Source: CAZHZT01 sp964537285 (GTDB taxonomy: Bacteria > Bacteroidota > Bacteroidia > Chitinophagales > Saprospiraceae). Taken from it: DNA of 28,612 nucleotides. A program made the translations under genes and the position numbers. Positions 7,452-16,322 of the stretch are shown here, in pieces (position 1 is the first letter of the stretch; the number at the start of each line of letters is the position of its first letter). The notes beneath the pieces were generated by a model. The model was not told the DNA's origin, did no database searches, and worked only from the letters and a program-made list of their open reading frames with translations. The stretch spans positions 1 to 28,612 of the forward strand of contig CAZHZT010000073.1 of the NCBI GenBank assembly GCA_964537285.1, read 5' to 3'.

Positions 7452-8849
7452 ATGAAATCAATGCTCATAATACTTCTGCTATTAATATCCATTTCCTTCG
7501 AAGCCAGCGGGCAATGCAACTATGCCCAACTTATGGAAGAAGGAGAAGCGCTATTCAAAAAGGAATTTTATCAAAAAGCACTTGATAAATTCAATGCAGC
7601 ACGTACCTGCAACCAAAATGAATCCGAAGCTGTTGACCAACAAATCCAAAAAGTCTTCCTGGCCATTGAACAAAAAAAGATCGAAGCGGAAAAAAACTTT
7701 GAAAAAGCCCGTAAAAATGCCATCGCTGCCAGATTGAACGAAGCCCTGGCACTGGAAGCCGAGTATCGAACCCAACAAAGCTTAAAAACAGCGGACTCCC
7801 TTAGGCAAATTGCCGATGAAAAACAAAGAGAAGAAGCCAAACAACGATACAGAACCGAAGCACTCAATTACGCCTACCAATCGCTTATCGAAAATAATCC
7901 GGACATGAAGCGCTACCGGGCCCTCCAGGCGTATTACCTCAACCGACAATACAATGGAGGCCGGTGGCAGTCAACTATTTTGAATGCATTGATCCAGACA
8001 GACTACGAAAAATATGCGGAAACCTGGTTTCAGTTTAACACACCTATTCTGGGCTTGCTAAAAGTAGACCAGTATTTTTTCATTGTTTGTGGAAACAATA
8101 TTTATCGAATGGAAGAACCTTTTGACTCACTGGATATCAAAGGGTTCTTAACGCCACCGTTTTATTTGCGAAACTCTTTAAAATATTACCCTTCTGACTC
8201 CTGCTTTTCATTAAGGGATCAGTACAACAGGGAATATCGATTTAATCTGAACCTTATACCGCTTAATACTACCGAAAGTAAAAAGGGGGTAGAACACCTT
8301 TACAAAAATTCTCAAATAATTGTAGAAGGCAACCTTATCTCCTTCGTACCTAAGGAAACCAATAACGCTACCACCTTGAAATTACCCATATCCCAAACAG
8401 TAACTGCTTCGGAGATAAGCCCAGATCAAAAACGCCTGTGCCTGGGAACACAAGACGGTAAAATTTACATTTACAATATTGAAAATAAGGTCCCTTTAAA
8501 AGAAGCAGATTTACAATTCCACAGCCCGGGCACATATATTAGTGCCGTCGCTTTTGATCCCACCAGCAACTATTTAGCCACTACCGGATTTGACGGTTAC
8601 CTCAAACTCATATCATTGGAAAGCCTTAAAGAGCAAAAGCCCTTCGAAATTAAACATGAAGAGTGGCTAAATGACTTAATTTTTAAGGACAGGGATCATT
8701 TGATTGTAGGTACTCAATCCGGTTACCTGATAGAATACAACATTTCACTTTTTGATCTGGCAGAAATTGTATGTAATAAAATATGGATGCCGAATGTTGT
8801 TCGAGGAAAAACAGAGGCCGACAAACAAGTAAAAAGAAATTGCAAATGA
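7452..8849 (+). CDS. secreted TPR/coiled-coil/WD40-like protein of the STAND operon
   Basis: 465 residues. Signal peptide at 1-20 (MKSMLIILLLLISISFEASG), a TPR-like pair of helices at about 22-60 (EGEALFKKEFYQKALDKFNAA), a charged coiled coil at about 65-135, then RTEALNYAYQSLIENNPDMKRYRALQAYYLN, which resembles the linker between coiled coil and WD40 repeats in fused STAND-WD40 proteins. Degenerate WD repeats follow at about 310-435 (ASEISPDQKRLCLGTQDGKIYIYNI; SAVAFDPTSNYLATTGFDGYLKLISL; LNDLIFKDRDHLIVGTQSGYLIEY). The start is 6 bp after the ATPase stop, and the stop overlaps the next start as ATGA. Inference: a periplasmic sensor half of the STAND protein, supplied in trans. No catalytic motif was seen. 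Confidence 0.8.
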   Translation: MKSMLIILLLLISISFEASGQCNYAQLMEEGEALFKKEFYQKALDKFNAARTCNQNESEAVDQQIQKVFLAIEQKKIEAEKNFEKARKNAIAARLNEALALEAEYRTQQSLKTADSLRQIADEKQREEAKQRYRTEALNYAYQSLIENNPDMKRYRALQAYYLNRQYNGGRWQSTILNALIQTDYEKYAETWFQFNTPILGLLKVDQYFFIVCGNNIYRMEEPFDSLDIKGFLTPPFYLRNSLKYYPSDSCFSLRDQYNREYRFNLNLIPLNTTESKKGVEHLYKNSQIIVEGNLISFVPKETNNATTLKLPISQTVTASEISPDQKRLCLGTQDGKIYIYNIENKVPLKEADLQFHSPGTYISAVAFDPTSNYLATTGFDGYLKLISLESLKEQKPFEIKHEEWLNDLIFKDRDHLIVGTQSGYLIEYNISLFDLAEIVCNKIWMPNVVRGKTEADKQVKRNCK

Positions 8850-10057
8850 GTATCTTTCCAAAAATAACTGCCATACTAATTAGCTTTCTTGTCGTTGTAT
8901 TTTCTTTCAATACAGCACTGGTAGCTCAGCAATCCTGCACAGAATTATTATCAGAAGCAGAGGAAGCTTACCGGAATGGACGTTTTAATGATATTCAACA
9001 AATTTGTCCTTGTTTAGCCAAAGTAAGTCGAAGAAGAGCAGGACAAACACCGGTGAGTATTCTAAAATTAGTGACGCAATTGAGGGAGTATGAAGAAGAG
9101 TACGCTCATTTACTGGGTAGTTACCGCCAATTCTCGACCATCCTTGAGAATAATGCCCTATTCAAGGAAGACCGGGAGAACTGCTTTTCCAATGATGAAC
9201 GGCTCAGGGCTTATTTACTGCTCGGTAAAATGTACGAAACCCTGGGAGCCATAAAAATTGCCGAGCTTTTTTCCAAGCGAATCATTGTGGAATACCCGGC
9301 CTTCTACCTGGAAGGTCCGGAACATTTTTCCTACAAACAAATTTACGACCGAAAGCTAAGAAAAACGCAAAAGTTTGCCCTTGGTGCTACTGCCGGCTGG
9401 GGTTATGCGTTGCCCAGGCCCGGCAAAACCAATCGCGCCGTTGCTCCTGAATACAGTTTCAAGCTTACGGAAGGCAACGTATTGTTAGGCCTGTATATCG
9501 ATTACTTAATTCGAAAAAACTTCGCAGTAAGTATTCAATTGTGGCAACACACCAACCAGTTTGAATACACAGAACCCTCCTTTACCGATGTGAATGAATT
9601 TAACTTTTTCCATAAAGAACGTCGGATTTGGCTAAAAATGCCTTTATTGGTTAAGTTAAGCCATCCAGACTTAAGGTGGCTTGATGCTATGGATAATTTA
9701 GACGCAAGATTTTTTGTCCAGGGAGGCTTTTCTTTTAATTTTTTAAGTTCAGCAGATGCCACGATTATTGATGCTCAGAAAAATTTATTCCTAAACGACG
9801 TCAATGTCATTGACGGCCGTCATAAATTGAACTATGATCTTATTCTTGGCCTCGGTTCCCGTTTCCGTGTCGGCCAAAGTTTTGTCACTGCCGGCGTAAA
9901 CTATTCCTATGGTTTACGAGATGTTGTTAATCAGGATATGGTAGGCAATCCTGAAAATCCGCTTTTCCGTGATTATGGGGTTATTGAAAACAACTATAAA
10001 ACCCACTCTATATTTTACTTTATTACGTATGAGATGCGGTTTAACTTCCTGAATTGA
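8846..10057 (+). CDS. outer-membrane beta-barrel protein with helical N-terminal domain
   Basis: The start ATG (8846) overlaps the preceding TGA as ATGA, implying translational coupling. The longer open frame from 8783 lies inside the previous gene and would bury the signal peptide. 403 residues: signal at 1-28 (ISFLVVVFSFNTALVAQ), an alpha-helical, TPR-like region at about 30-170 (LLLGKMYETLGAIKIAELFSKRIIVEYP), then from about 175 alternating amphipathic strands with aromatic girdles (FALGATAGWGYALP, LLGLYIDYLIRKNFAVSIQLW, RFFVQGGFSFNFL, YDLILGLGSRFRVG, FVTAGVNYSYGLRDVV), ending on FYFITYEMRFNFLN. This fits the Bacteroidota OMP beta-barrel (PorT-like) group. As the last gene of the operon it would put the system in contact with the outer membrane. 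The ligand is unknown. Confidence 0.8.
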   Translation: MSIFPKITAILISFLVVVFSFNTALVAQQSCTELLSEAEEAYRNGRFNDIQQICPCLAKVSRRRAGQTPVSILKLVTQLREYEEEYAHLLGSYRQFSTILENNALFKEDRENCFSNDERLRAYLLLGKMYETLGAIKIAELFSKRIIVEYPAFYLEGPEHFSYKQIYDRKLRKTQKFALGATAGWGYALPRPGKTNRAVAPEYSFKLTEGNVLLGLYIDYLIRKNFAVSIQLWQHTNQFEYTEPSFTDVNEFNFFHKERRIWLKMPLLVKLSHPDLRWLDAMDNLDARFFVQGGFSFNFLSSADATIIDAQKNLFLNDVNVIDGRHKLNYDLILGLGSRFRVGQSFVTAGVNYSYGLRDVVNQDMVGNPENPLFRDYGVIENNYKTHSIFYFITYEMRFNFLN

Positions 10058-10199
10058 TCACTGATTACGAGGATGGCGCAGATGGGATGGAGCTTCGCTC
10101 CATTTGATGAAATATTTTCTGGCCTTTGCTGGCCTTCGGCCAGGAGCTTATTTCTCTTATTAGATGGTGGCTCCAAAATCATCTGCGTCATCCGTGATC
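10056..10199. repeat. structured inverted repeat after the operon
   Basis: Outer arms: 10056-10084 (GATCACTGATTACGAGGATG...) is imperfectly complementary to 10180-10199 (CATCTGCGTCATCCGTGATC). The left arm carries an extra 9 bases. Inside are two compact hairpins, GGAGC-TTC-GCTCC (10089-10101) and CTGGCC-TTC-GGCCAG (10129-10143). The left arm overlaps the last stop codon of the operon. It may act as the operon's 3' end or be a small dispersed element. GATTACGCAGAT-like repeats are widespread in Bacteroidota. Confidence 0.7.
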
Positions 10200-10256
10200 C
10201 GCTGTCATCTTAGGCAAAAAATCATTATTTTTGGATATTCCTAACCATCTCAAACC

Positions 10257-10358
10257 AATTCAAATGGCAAAGCCCTCCGCGCTATTGAGGATATAGAAAA
10301 AGCATTCAAAACCTTTGACTTACTGGGAATTCTGGATTTAAAAGCTGGTGAAGGGTAG
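10257..10358 (+). pseudogene. possible gene remnant
   Basis: An open frame without a start codon reads NSNGKALRAIEDIEKAFKTF then DLLGILDLKAGEG and stops at TAG 10356-10358. An upstream in-frame TAA (10242-10244) bars extension. The amphipathic helical composition looks protein-like, and it lies between two repeat elements, so it could be the 3' scrap of a lost gene. I recognise no family. The rest of 10200-10400 shows nothing else I can support. Confidence 0.2.
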
Positions 10359-10405
10359 TCGTATTCAATGAAAAGAAGCTGCCTTACTTATATGTAAGTA
10401 TTTTA

Positions 10406-10434
10406 GTTCCATTTTCCACAATTTGTCAAAGAAC
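10406..10434. repeat. half-copy of the GTTCTTTGACA element
   Basis: GTTCCATTTTCCACAATTTG then TCAAAGAAC is the complement of the left arm of the elements at 2387 and 2507 (GTTCTTTGACA, AATTGTGGAAAATGGAAC). Only one arm is present. It abuts the second long palindrome, separated by 4 bp. Confidence 0.8.
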
Positions 10435-10438
10435 GAGT

Positions 10439-10517
10439 ATTTTCTTTTGAGAGGTGTTCATTTTTAGAAATTTTTAGTAAAAATTTCTAAAAATGAACAC
10501 CTCTCAAAAAAGAAAAT
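10439..10517. repeat. 79-bp near-perfect palindrome
   Basis: A 28-bp perfect core arm (10449-10476) pairs with 10478-10505 around a single G (10477). The arms continue as ATTTTCTTTT (10439-10448) against AAAAAAGAAAAT (10506-10517), with two extra A in the right arm. T-rich sequence precedes the stem and A-rich follows it on both strands, the wrong polarity for an intrinsic terminator. The sequence is unrelated to the 1450 palindrome, but the architecture is the same. Confidence 0.92.
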
Positions 10518-10700
10518 TTCCTGCCAGTTGCAACAAACATACGAACCTACTCATGAGGCAGCCTCTTTTTCAGCAATTCTCGCCTTGGAAAAAAAAAATT
10601 CGCAATATGTCTTAACCGTCCTTTAAAATTTCCCTATCTTTACGGTGCACTACTAGAAAAAACATAAAATATTTCTATAGCCACCAAACTGTAAAAAGTA

Positions 10701-13700
10701 ATGAAAAGGTTTTCATCAGCTACCCTATTGCTATTCGTTTTTTTAACCGTAGATGCGCAAGTTCCCTTCTGGCAAGATCAAATATTCGATGCAAATGCCA
10801 ACTTCTTTGAAATTCAGGCTGCTGCCGAAAAGTACTTTGAAGGCAAAGAAGAGCAACGAGGAACAGGCTGGAAGCAGTATAAACGCTGGGAATGGTACTG
10901 GGGCCAGCGAGTCAATCCCGACGGTTCTTTCCCTGCCCCCGGCCATATCCTCGAAGAACTGAAAAAGTACAAAGCTATTCATGGTGGCCGGTCAACTACC
11001 AACAACACCGATAACTGGCAGGAACTAGGCCCGGTAACCCTTCCTAACAATGGAACCAATCAGCCCAACGGGATGGGACGCATCAATTGCATTGCTTTCC
11101 ATCCGACCGATGCCGATATTATCTATATCGGAGCTCCTTCCGGGGGTGTCTGGAAAACAACTGATGGCGGAGGCAGCTGGACCTTACTCGATAACGGCCT
11201 TACCAGGCTAGGGATTTCCAGCATCGTTATTCACCCCACCAATACGGATATTATTTATATTGGAACAGGTGATAGGGACGCTGGTGATGCTCCGGGATAT
11301 GGCGTTTGGCGATCTACCAATGCCGGAGACACATGGAGCCCGCATAATTCGGGAATGGGGAACCGAACGGTTAACGAAATTCTAATGGACCCTACCAATT
11401 CGGATATATTGATTGCTGCTACAAATTCCCGTATTTACCGTTCCATAAACGGGGGTAGCAACTGGACACAGGTTTTTTCCGGCCATACTTGCAAGGATAT
11501 TGCCTTCAAGCCCGGAGATCCTGATATTATTTACGCTACAGGAACCCGATTCTACCGATCTTCCAATAATGGTCAAAGCTTCTCACAAATCACTTCCGGT
11601 TTACCTACAAGCGGCCTTCAACGTATGGCCCTGGCGGTTAGCGAAGATAACAGTAACTATGTTTATGTACTAGCAGGCGGTAGCTCTGGCCTTGTGGGCT
11701 TTTATCGTTCTGTAGATAGTGGGTTGAACTTTTCTCTTCGTTCAAATACTCCCAATACCCTCGGCTATGATCCGGATGGTCAGGATAGCGGAAGTCAGGC
11801 TTGGTACGATCTCGTTGCCGTAGCAGACCCCAACGACGCTGAAACGGTATATACCGGCGGAATAAATATTTACAAATCTACTAATGGAGGTACAAATTGG
11901 AGCTTGGTAGCTCATTGGTATGGCGGCGGTGGTGCGGATGATATCCATGCCGATCAGCATGCACTTGAATTCAGCCCAATTAACGACACCCACATTTTCT
12001 CCGGCAACGATGGCGGGCTGTACAGGTCGACAGATGGTGGTAACAATTGGACCGACTTCTCTAGTGGGTTGGCCATCGCACAGGTTTATAAACTTGGGCA
12101 GTCTGCAACTCAGGAAGATCTGGTTATCAATGGTTATCAGGACAATGGGACGGCTATCTATAAATCAGGTGTCTGGAACACCGAAATCGGAGGCGATGGA
12201 TTTGAAAGCATTATTGATTATACAGATATTAACTATATGTACGGCGCCCTATATTATGGCGATATTCGAAGATCTACGAACTTTGGCATTAACTTTTCAA
12301 TCATTGCCGACAAGGGTACAAATGGAATTACCGAAAGCGGCGCCTGGGTAACGCCTTACAAGCTCCATCCTACTGATCCCAATACAATGTTTATCGGATA
12401 TAAAAATGTGTGGGAATCTAACAATGTAAAAGCAGCTTCTACTGGTTCTGTCGCCTGGACAAAGATTTCAAGTTTTTCCGGTTCCGAGGACATTGTTGAC
12501 CTTGCTATTGCTCCTTCTGATCCAGATGTTATCTATGTCTCAAGAGGAGGAAACAGCAATTTTTACAGAACGATAAATGGTGGCACAAACTGGACAGATC
12601 TCGAGTCCAGCCTCCCTGCTGGCGGAACACCTAAAGACATCGAAATCGATCCGGATGATCCGGAACACCTCTGGATCGCATTGGGAAACAACATTTACGA
12701 AAGTACGAATGGCGGTGCGAATTGGACGGATATTTCAGGCACCCTCCCCAATATTTCCCTGAACACTATTGTCCTGGATGACCTCGCCGGCCAGGAAGCT
12801 CTTTATATCGGGCAGGACGTTGGCGTGTACTATAAAGACAACTCCATGAGCGACTGGGTGGCATACTACACAACGCTTCCCAATGTTGAAATTACGGAAC
12901 TGGAAATCTATCAAAATGAAGAGGATTGCGGTTACAAAATCAGCGCATCTACCTATGGTCGCGGATTATGGCAGGGGGAGCCTATGCAGTCTACCTCCAT
13001 ATCTCCTTTTGCTTGTTTTGTGATCAATGACGCCAATTCAGAAGGCTCTCTTTGCAACGGAACAGTGATTACCTTGGAAGATCGATCACTCAATTCTCCC
13101 ACTTCATGGTCGTGGTCTATTTCTCCGGGCACCTACACCTTCGAGAACGGCACCAACAGTTCTTCTCAAAACCCTGAAGTTAAGTTTACCGCCTCCGACA
13201 CCTATGCAATTACCCTTACCGCTACAAATGGCAACGGTTCAGATGATCAAGTAAAAACGTACACAGTAGACCTGTTAACAACCACCGTACTTGGCCCCGG
13301 AGAAACGCTATCGACAGATTTTGAAACGGATCCTACCTGCACAACCTCCTGTGGAGAAGCCTGCAATATCTCTGGCTTATGGGAAAACTCTACGGCCGAT
13401 GATGTAGACTGGACCATTGATGAGGGCGGCACACCAAGTAACGGTACAGGGCCAAGTACAGATTCTAACCCCGGCACTTCCGAAGGAAATTATGCTTACA
13501 CTGAAGCTTCTACGCCCTGTTTTTTCAATGTAGCGATCATGGAAACATCTGGCTGTATTTCCTTACCAATATCATCTGCTTTTGAATTTGATTATCACAT
13601 GTACGGATCCGACATGGGTACCCTTGAGCTGGAAGTATTTTCTAACAATAATTGGACGGATTTAATTACTCCCATTAGTGGTGATCAGGGCAATAGTTGG

Positions 13701-14378
13701 AACTCCGTTAACTTAAACCTGGATGCTTATGGAGGAGATATCGTTAAGTTTCGTTTCACAGGAAGCATTGGAAATAATTTCCGATCTGATATTGCACTAG
13801 ATAATATAAATCTGGTGGGTAGAGGGCAACCCCTGGCCATTCGGCCAGTTTACTTTGATGGAGAAGTGCTTCCCGGAAAAGGCAATTTACTTTCATGGAA
13901 TTACCCGGCCGATGAAAATGTAGAGTTTTATATTCTCCAGCGGTTTAATCCTGAAACGCAGGCTTTTGATTCGCTTAGCTTATTTCAAAAGAACGTATCT
14001 GGATTTTCGTACGAATGGTTGGATCAACAACCTTATTCCGGAACTAATTACTACCGCTTAGAACTCCTTGAAGGAGAAAACGGCGTTCACCATAGCTCTT
14101 TAATAGAACTCAATTATTTGGACGCATACTTTCAATATAAGGTTTACCCAAATCCATTTACGAACTCTTTGTTTGTAGAAATCCCGAATGATAGGAACAA
14201 ACAAGTGCTCGTGGAACTCCTGGATCAGGAAGGTAAAGTCGTGCATAGTGAAAAGCGCTGGCTTACAAAGGGGGTAGATCGGTTTGAAGTACAGACAAAA
14301 GCACTTCCTCAAGGAGCTTATTTTTTGAGGTTAACGGATGAAGGAGTGGTCTTTGTGGAAAAGGTGGTTAAGGAATGA
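10701..14378 (+). CDS. giant secreted Asp-box propeller / PKD / MAM-like protein with T9SS type A sorting domain
   Basis: 1225 residues. Signal peptide at 1-20 (MKRFSSATLLLFVFLTVDAQ). Residues about 90-760 form BNR/Asp-box (sortilin/sialidase-like) propellers with at least eight S-T-D/N-G-G-x-x-W motifs, such as GGVWKTTDGGGSWTLL, YGVWRSTNAGDTWS, IYKSTNGGTNWS, LYRSTDGGNNWTDF, FYRTINGGTNWTDL and IYESTNGGANWTDI. A PKD domain (about 768-865) is followed by a MAM-like jelly roll (about 870-1055; cysteines TCTTSCGEAC, then DIALDNINLVG) and an Fn3-like piece (LLSWNYPADENVEFYILQRF). The C-terminal sorting domain starts at YKVYPNPF (about 1146) and ends GAYFLRLTDEGVVFVEKVVKE. It should be exported by Sec and then T9SS to the cell surface. 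No catalytic residues are assigned. The protein may bind or cleave carbohydrates or act as an adhesin. Confidence 0.93.
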   Translation: MKRFSSATLLLFVFLTVDAQVPFWQDQIFDANANFFEIQAAAEKYFEGKEEQRGTGWKQYKRWEWYWGQRVNPDGSFPAPGHILEELKKYKAIHGGRSTTNNTDNWQELGPVTLPNNGTNQPNGMGRINCIAFHPTDADIIYIGAPSGGVWKTTDGGGSWTLLDNGLTRLGISSIVIHPTNTDIIYIGTGDRDAGDAPGYGVWRSTNAGDTWSPHNSGMGNRTVNEILMDPTNSDILIAATNSRIYRSINGGSNWTQVFSGHTCKDIAFKPGDPDIIYATGTRFYRSSNNGQSFSQITSGLPTSGLQRMALAVSEDNSNYVYVLAGGSSGLVGFYRSVDSGLNFSLRSNTPNTLGYDPDGQDSGSQAWYDLVAVADPNDAETVYTGGINIYKSTNGGTNWSLVAHWYGGGGADDIHADQHALEFSPINDTHIFSGNDGGLYRSTDGGNNWTDFSSGLAIAQVYKLGQSATQEDLVINGYQDNGTAIYKSGVWNTEIGGDGFESIIDYTDINYMYGALYYGDIRRSTNFGINFSIIADKGTNGITESGAWVTPYKLHPTDPNTMFIGYKNVWESNNVKAASTGSVAWTKISSFSGSEDIVDLAIAPSDPDVIYVSRGGNSNFYRTINGGTNWTDLESSLPAGGTPKDIEIDPDDPEHLWIALGNNIYESTNGGANWTDISGTLPNISLNTIVLDDLAGQEALYIGQDVGVYYKDNSMSDWVAYYTTLPNVEITELEIYQNEEDCGYKISASTYGRGLWQGEPMQSTSISPFACFVINDANSEGSLCNGTVITLEDRSLNSPTSWSWSISPGTYTFENGTNSSSQNPEVKFTASDTYAITLTATNGNGSDDQVKTYTVDLLTTTVLGPGETLSTDFETDPTCTTSCGEACNISGLWENSTADDVDWTIDEGGTPSNGTGPSTDSNPGTSEGNYAYTEASTPCFFNVAIMETSGCISLPISSAFEFDYHMYGSDMGTLELEVFSNNNWTDLITPISGDQGNSWNSVNLNLDAYGGDIVKFRFTGSIGNNFRSDIALDNINLVGRGQPLAIRPVYFDGEVLPGKGNLLSWNYPADENVEFYILQRFNPETQAFDSLSLFQKNVSGFSYEWLDQQPYSGTNYYRLELLEGENGVHHSSLIELNYLDAYFQYKVYPNPFTNSLFVEIPNDRNKQVLVELLDQEGKVVHSEKRWLTKGVDRFEVQTKALPQGAYFLRLTDEGVVFVEKVVKE

Positions 14379-14397
14379 TGGGGGACACTCTCCTCAG

Positions 14398-14573
14398 TGT
14401 CGTCAACTTTAGCTTTTTATATCTTTATAGCCCGGCACTTCAGTGCCGGGGGAAATAATGGTGAGGTTGGGCTTTAGCTCTTTTGTTATTGATGGGCTAA
14501 AGCCCCGACAAACCTTAACATCACACCTGACGCTAAAGGGCCAGGCAAAGAAAAGGCTTAAGTTGACGACATT
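14398..14573. repeat. modular palindromic repeat, copy A
   Basis: A 176-bp element with terminal inverted repeats TGTCGTCAACTTTAGC and GCTTAAGTTGACGACATTG. It contains hairpins CCCGGCACT/AGTGCCGGG (14431-14450) and GGCTTTAGC...GCTAAAGCC (about 14469-14504). Read on the minus strand it aligns along its whole length with copy B at 16323-16491, so A and B are inverted relative to each other and bracket the AAA/unknown-family gene fusion. A small hairpin GACACT-CTCCTC-AGTGTC (14384-14401) just before it may end the 10701 transcript. Confidence 0.85.
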
Positions 14574-14583
14574 GAACTCTCCC

Positions 14584-15573
14584 CTACTCTCCTCTCAACA
14601 ACTCCACCTTAAGCGCAGCTTCAAAAAAATCAATATAATTATCCAAATCCTCCTCAAGCTTTGGAATCCAATCCGTGCTAGAATTAAGCCTCTCCGGTGC
14701 TCCTTTAAAGGTATTTTCTAATTCAGGCGGACAATCTCCACAAAGATCCTTATTTCTATCCGCATTTTCCGCCGATTTAATAATATTGTACTCATGGGAA
14801 ACGAGGGCTATAGCATCTTTAGTAGCCAGCCGCTCTTTTTGGTTCCAAGCTTTCCAGGCATCAAAAATTTCTTTTTCACGACCTTCGCTTAATACCTTTT
14901 TCACCCAATAAATATTTTTCATAAATTCCGTTTTCTTCGGAACATCAGGGATATAGTCAGCAGGTTTATAGTATTCCATGTATTTATTCAAAATGGCTTT
15001 AAAGTCAGCTTTTTCATCAAATAGGTTGCCTAAATATTGATTATTAAATCTTACCTCGCCCTGCTTTTTAATTTTTTCTAAGCTAGTCCGTCCAGCACTT
15101 CCCTTAGACGGGTGATAACTTAAGTAGATGTCATCCAGATACAAATAAGCATTTCCAAACCTGAGCACCCCTCCGTAAGGCTTTACGGCAATAATTAAAT
15201 AATTGATCTTTTCTTTTCTCGGAGTCAAATCCAGTTGAAAAACCTCCCAGTCTTCATTATCGACAGGAGGACTAGCCGCAAGGAATTCATCAAAACTACA
15301 TGGAGTTGTACCGCCCCAGACTTGTAAGTAAGCCGTACTTAAATATTCCTTTACTTTACCCGTGGAAGGACTAAGATCTCTATAACCGAAGAAAACGGGA
15401 TCTCTCCTCAGAGCTAAGGTTAATGTAAAATGATGTCCGGCTTGCATTTTCACGCTAAGTGGCTGTGATATAGCAGTATAGGCTCCATCATCCCTTGTGG
15501 GCATACCTAAAAAATAGTCATAATGGTAGGCTCCTTTATTATTTCGTTGTATTTCTTTTTTATCGGAATGCAC
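14584..15573 (-). pseudogene. 5'-truncated paralogue of the secreted family at 16634-17909
   Basis: 329 codons read from an ATG at 15573, with no signal peptide. Its N-terminal half aligns with the 16634-17909 gene: HSDKKE.../HSADT, YFLGMPTRDDGAYTAISQPL versus YFLGMVTRSNGTKEGISQEL, YLQVWGGTTPCS versus HIEVWGGTCPCE, WEVFQLDLTP versus WKKYELYLSP, YLYLDDIYLSYHP versus HVFLDKLNLQYLP. The paralogue has about 90 further N-terminal residues including the signal peptide. These are missing here and replaced by the AAA-ATPase fragment, which overlaps in another frame. The front part resembles a galactose-binding-like jelly roll, and the C-terminal part is helical with no known motif. Probably not expressed as a secreted protein. 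Confidence 0.7.
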
Positions 15574-16250
15574 ATTTGCAGGCCTTCCCTCTCCGCACGG
15601 GCAATGGTTTCGAACTGTTCTAACAGCGTGATATCCCGCAGATGATTCAGATCTGAAAAGAGCGATACTTTACTAAATTTGGACACTCCGGTGATCAAAA
15701 AGAAATTCAGATAGGGATCTGCGTCCTTAATAATAGAAAAGAAATTTTTTAAAACATCCCGGTTGATCTCCGCTTTTTCCGTTTGGTCGATATAGTCTAC
15801 CAGCGGCTTGTCATATTCATCAATGAGCAGGACGACTTTTCCTTCTTTTTGGCAGAGTTTTTCCAATAATTCTGCAAATCTCTGATCATAAGTGGTTCTT
15901 TCTAATTGGATTTCATGGGAATCAGCCAGCAAGTCTATTCTTTTATCCAGAGCCTTTGCCAATCCCATGGTTTTGTAGCCTATGCTACTAAAAGAAAAGT
16001 GCAGTACCGGATGCGGTTGAAAGTCATATTTCTCCTCTATCCATAGCCCTTTAAACAGCTCCTTTTTTCCAAGAAACAGATATTTAAGTGTAGAAACCAA
16101 TAAGGATTTCCCAAATCGCCGGGGACGGGAAAGAAAATAATACTGACCTGATTCAATAAGATCAAAAATTACCTTTGTTTTATCAATATAAAGGTATTCC
16201 TCTTCTCTCAACTTCCGAAAATCCTGTATGCCAATTGGGTACTTTTTCAT
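15507..16250 (-). pseudogene. 3'-truncated AAA-ATPase-like protein (PF09820 type)
   Basis: From ATG 16250 the frame gives 247 residues. The 23 codons further upstream are rejected because MKKYPIGIQDFRKLREEEYLYIDKT is the standard family start. Walker A is in SRPRRFGKSLLVSTL, Walker B in VVLLIDEYDKPL, and the sensor segment is FFLITGVSKFSKVSLFSDLN. Family members are usually over 500 residues and continue, after LRDITL, into a linker and a C-terminal PD-(D/E)XK nuclease-like domain. Here homology ends at NHLRDITL, then LEQFETIARAEREGLQ (a tail resembling Rpn-type nuclease C-termini), then out-of-frame sequence of the neighbouring gene. The nuclease is lost, so it is probably non-functional. 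Copy B of the palindromic repeat lies just upstream. Confidence 0.82.
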
Positions 16251-16322
16251 ATTGATAAAGATAAGAAAAAAAAGGGAGCTACTCAATAGACTTGTTCTGT
16301 AAATGCTGGTGGGGTGCATTTC

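Noticed and set aside
7070..7867. Antisense frames rich in Ser/Phe/Cys within the STAND and WD40 genes
   Set aside because: They are shadows of the Glu/Lys/Gln-rich coiled-coil codons on the plus strand.
11100..12740. Regularly spaced similar segments as possible CRISPR or tandem DNA repeat
   Set aside because: They encode Asp-box motifs of a propeller. Similarity is at protein level and spacing is irregular. No CRISPR array was seen anywhere in the window.
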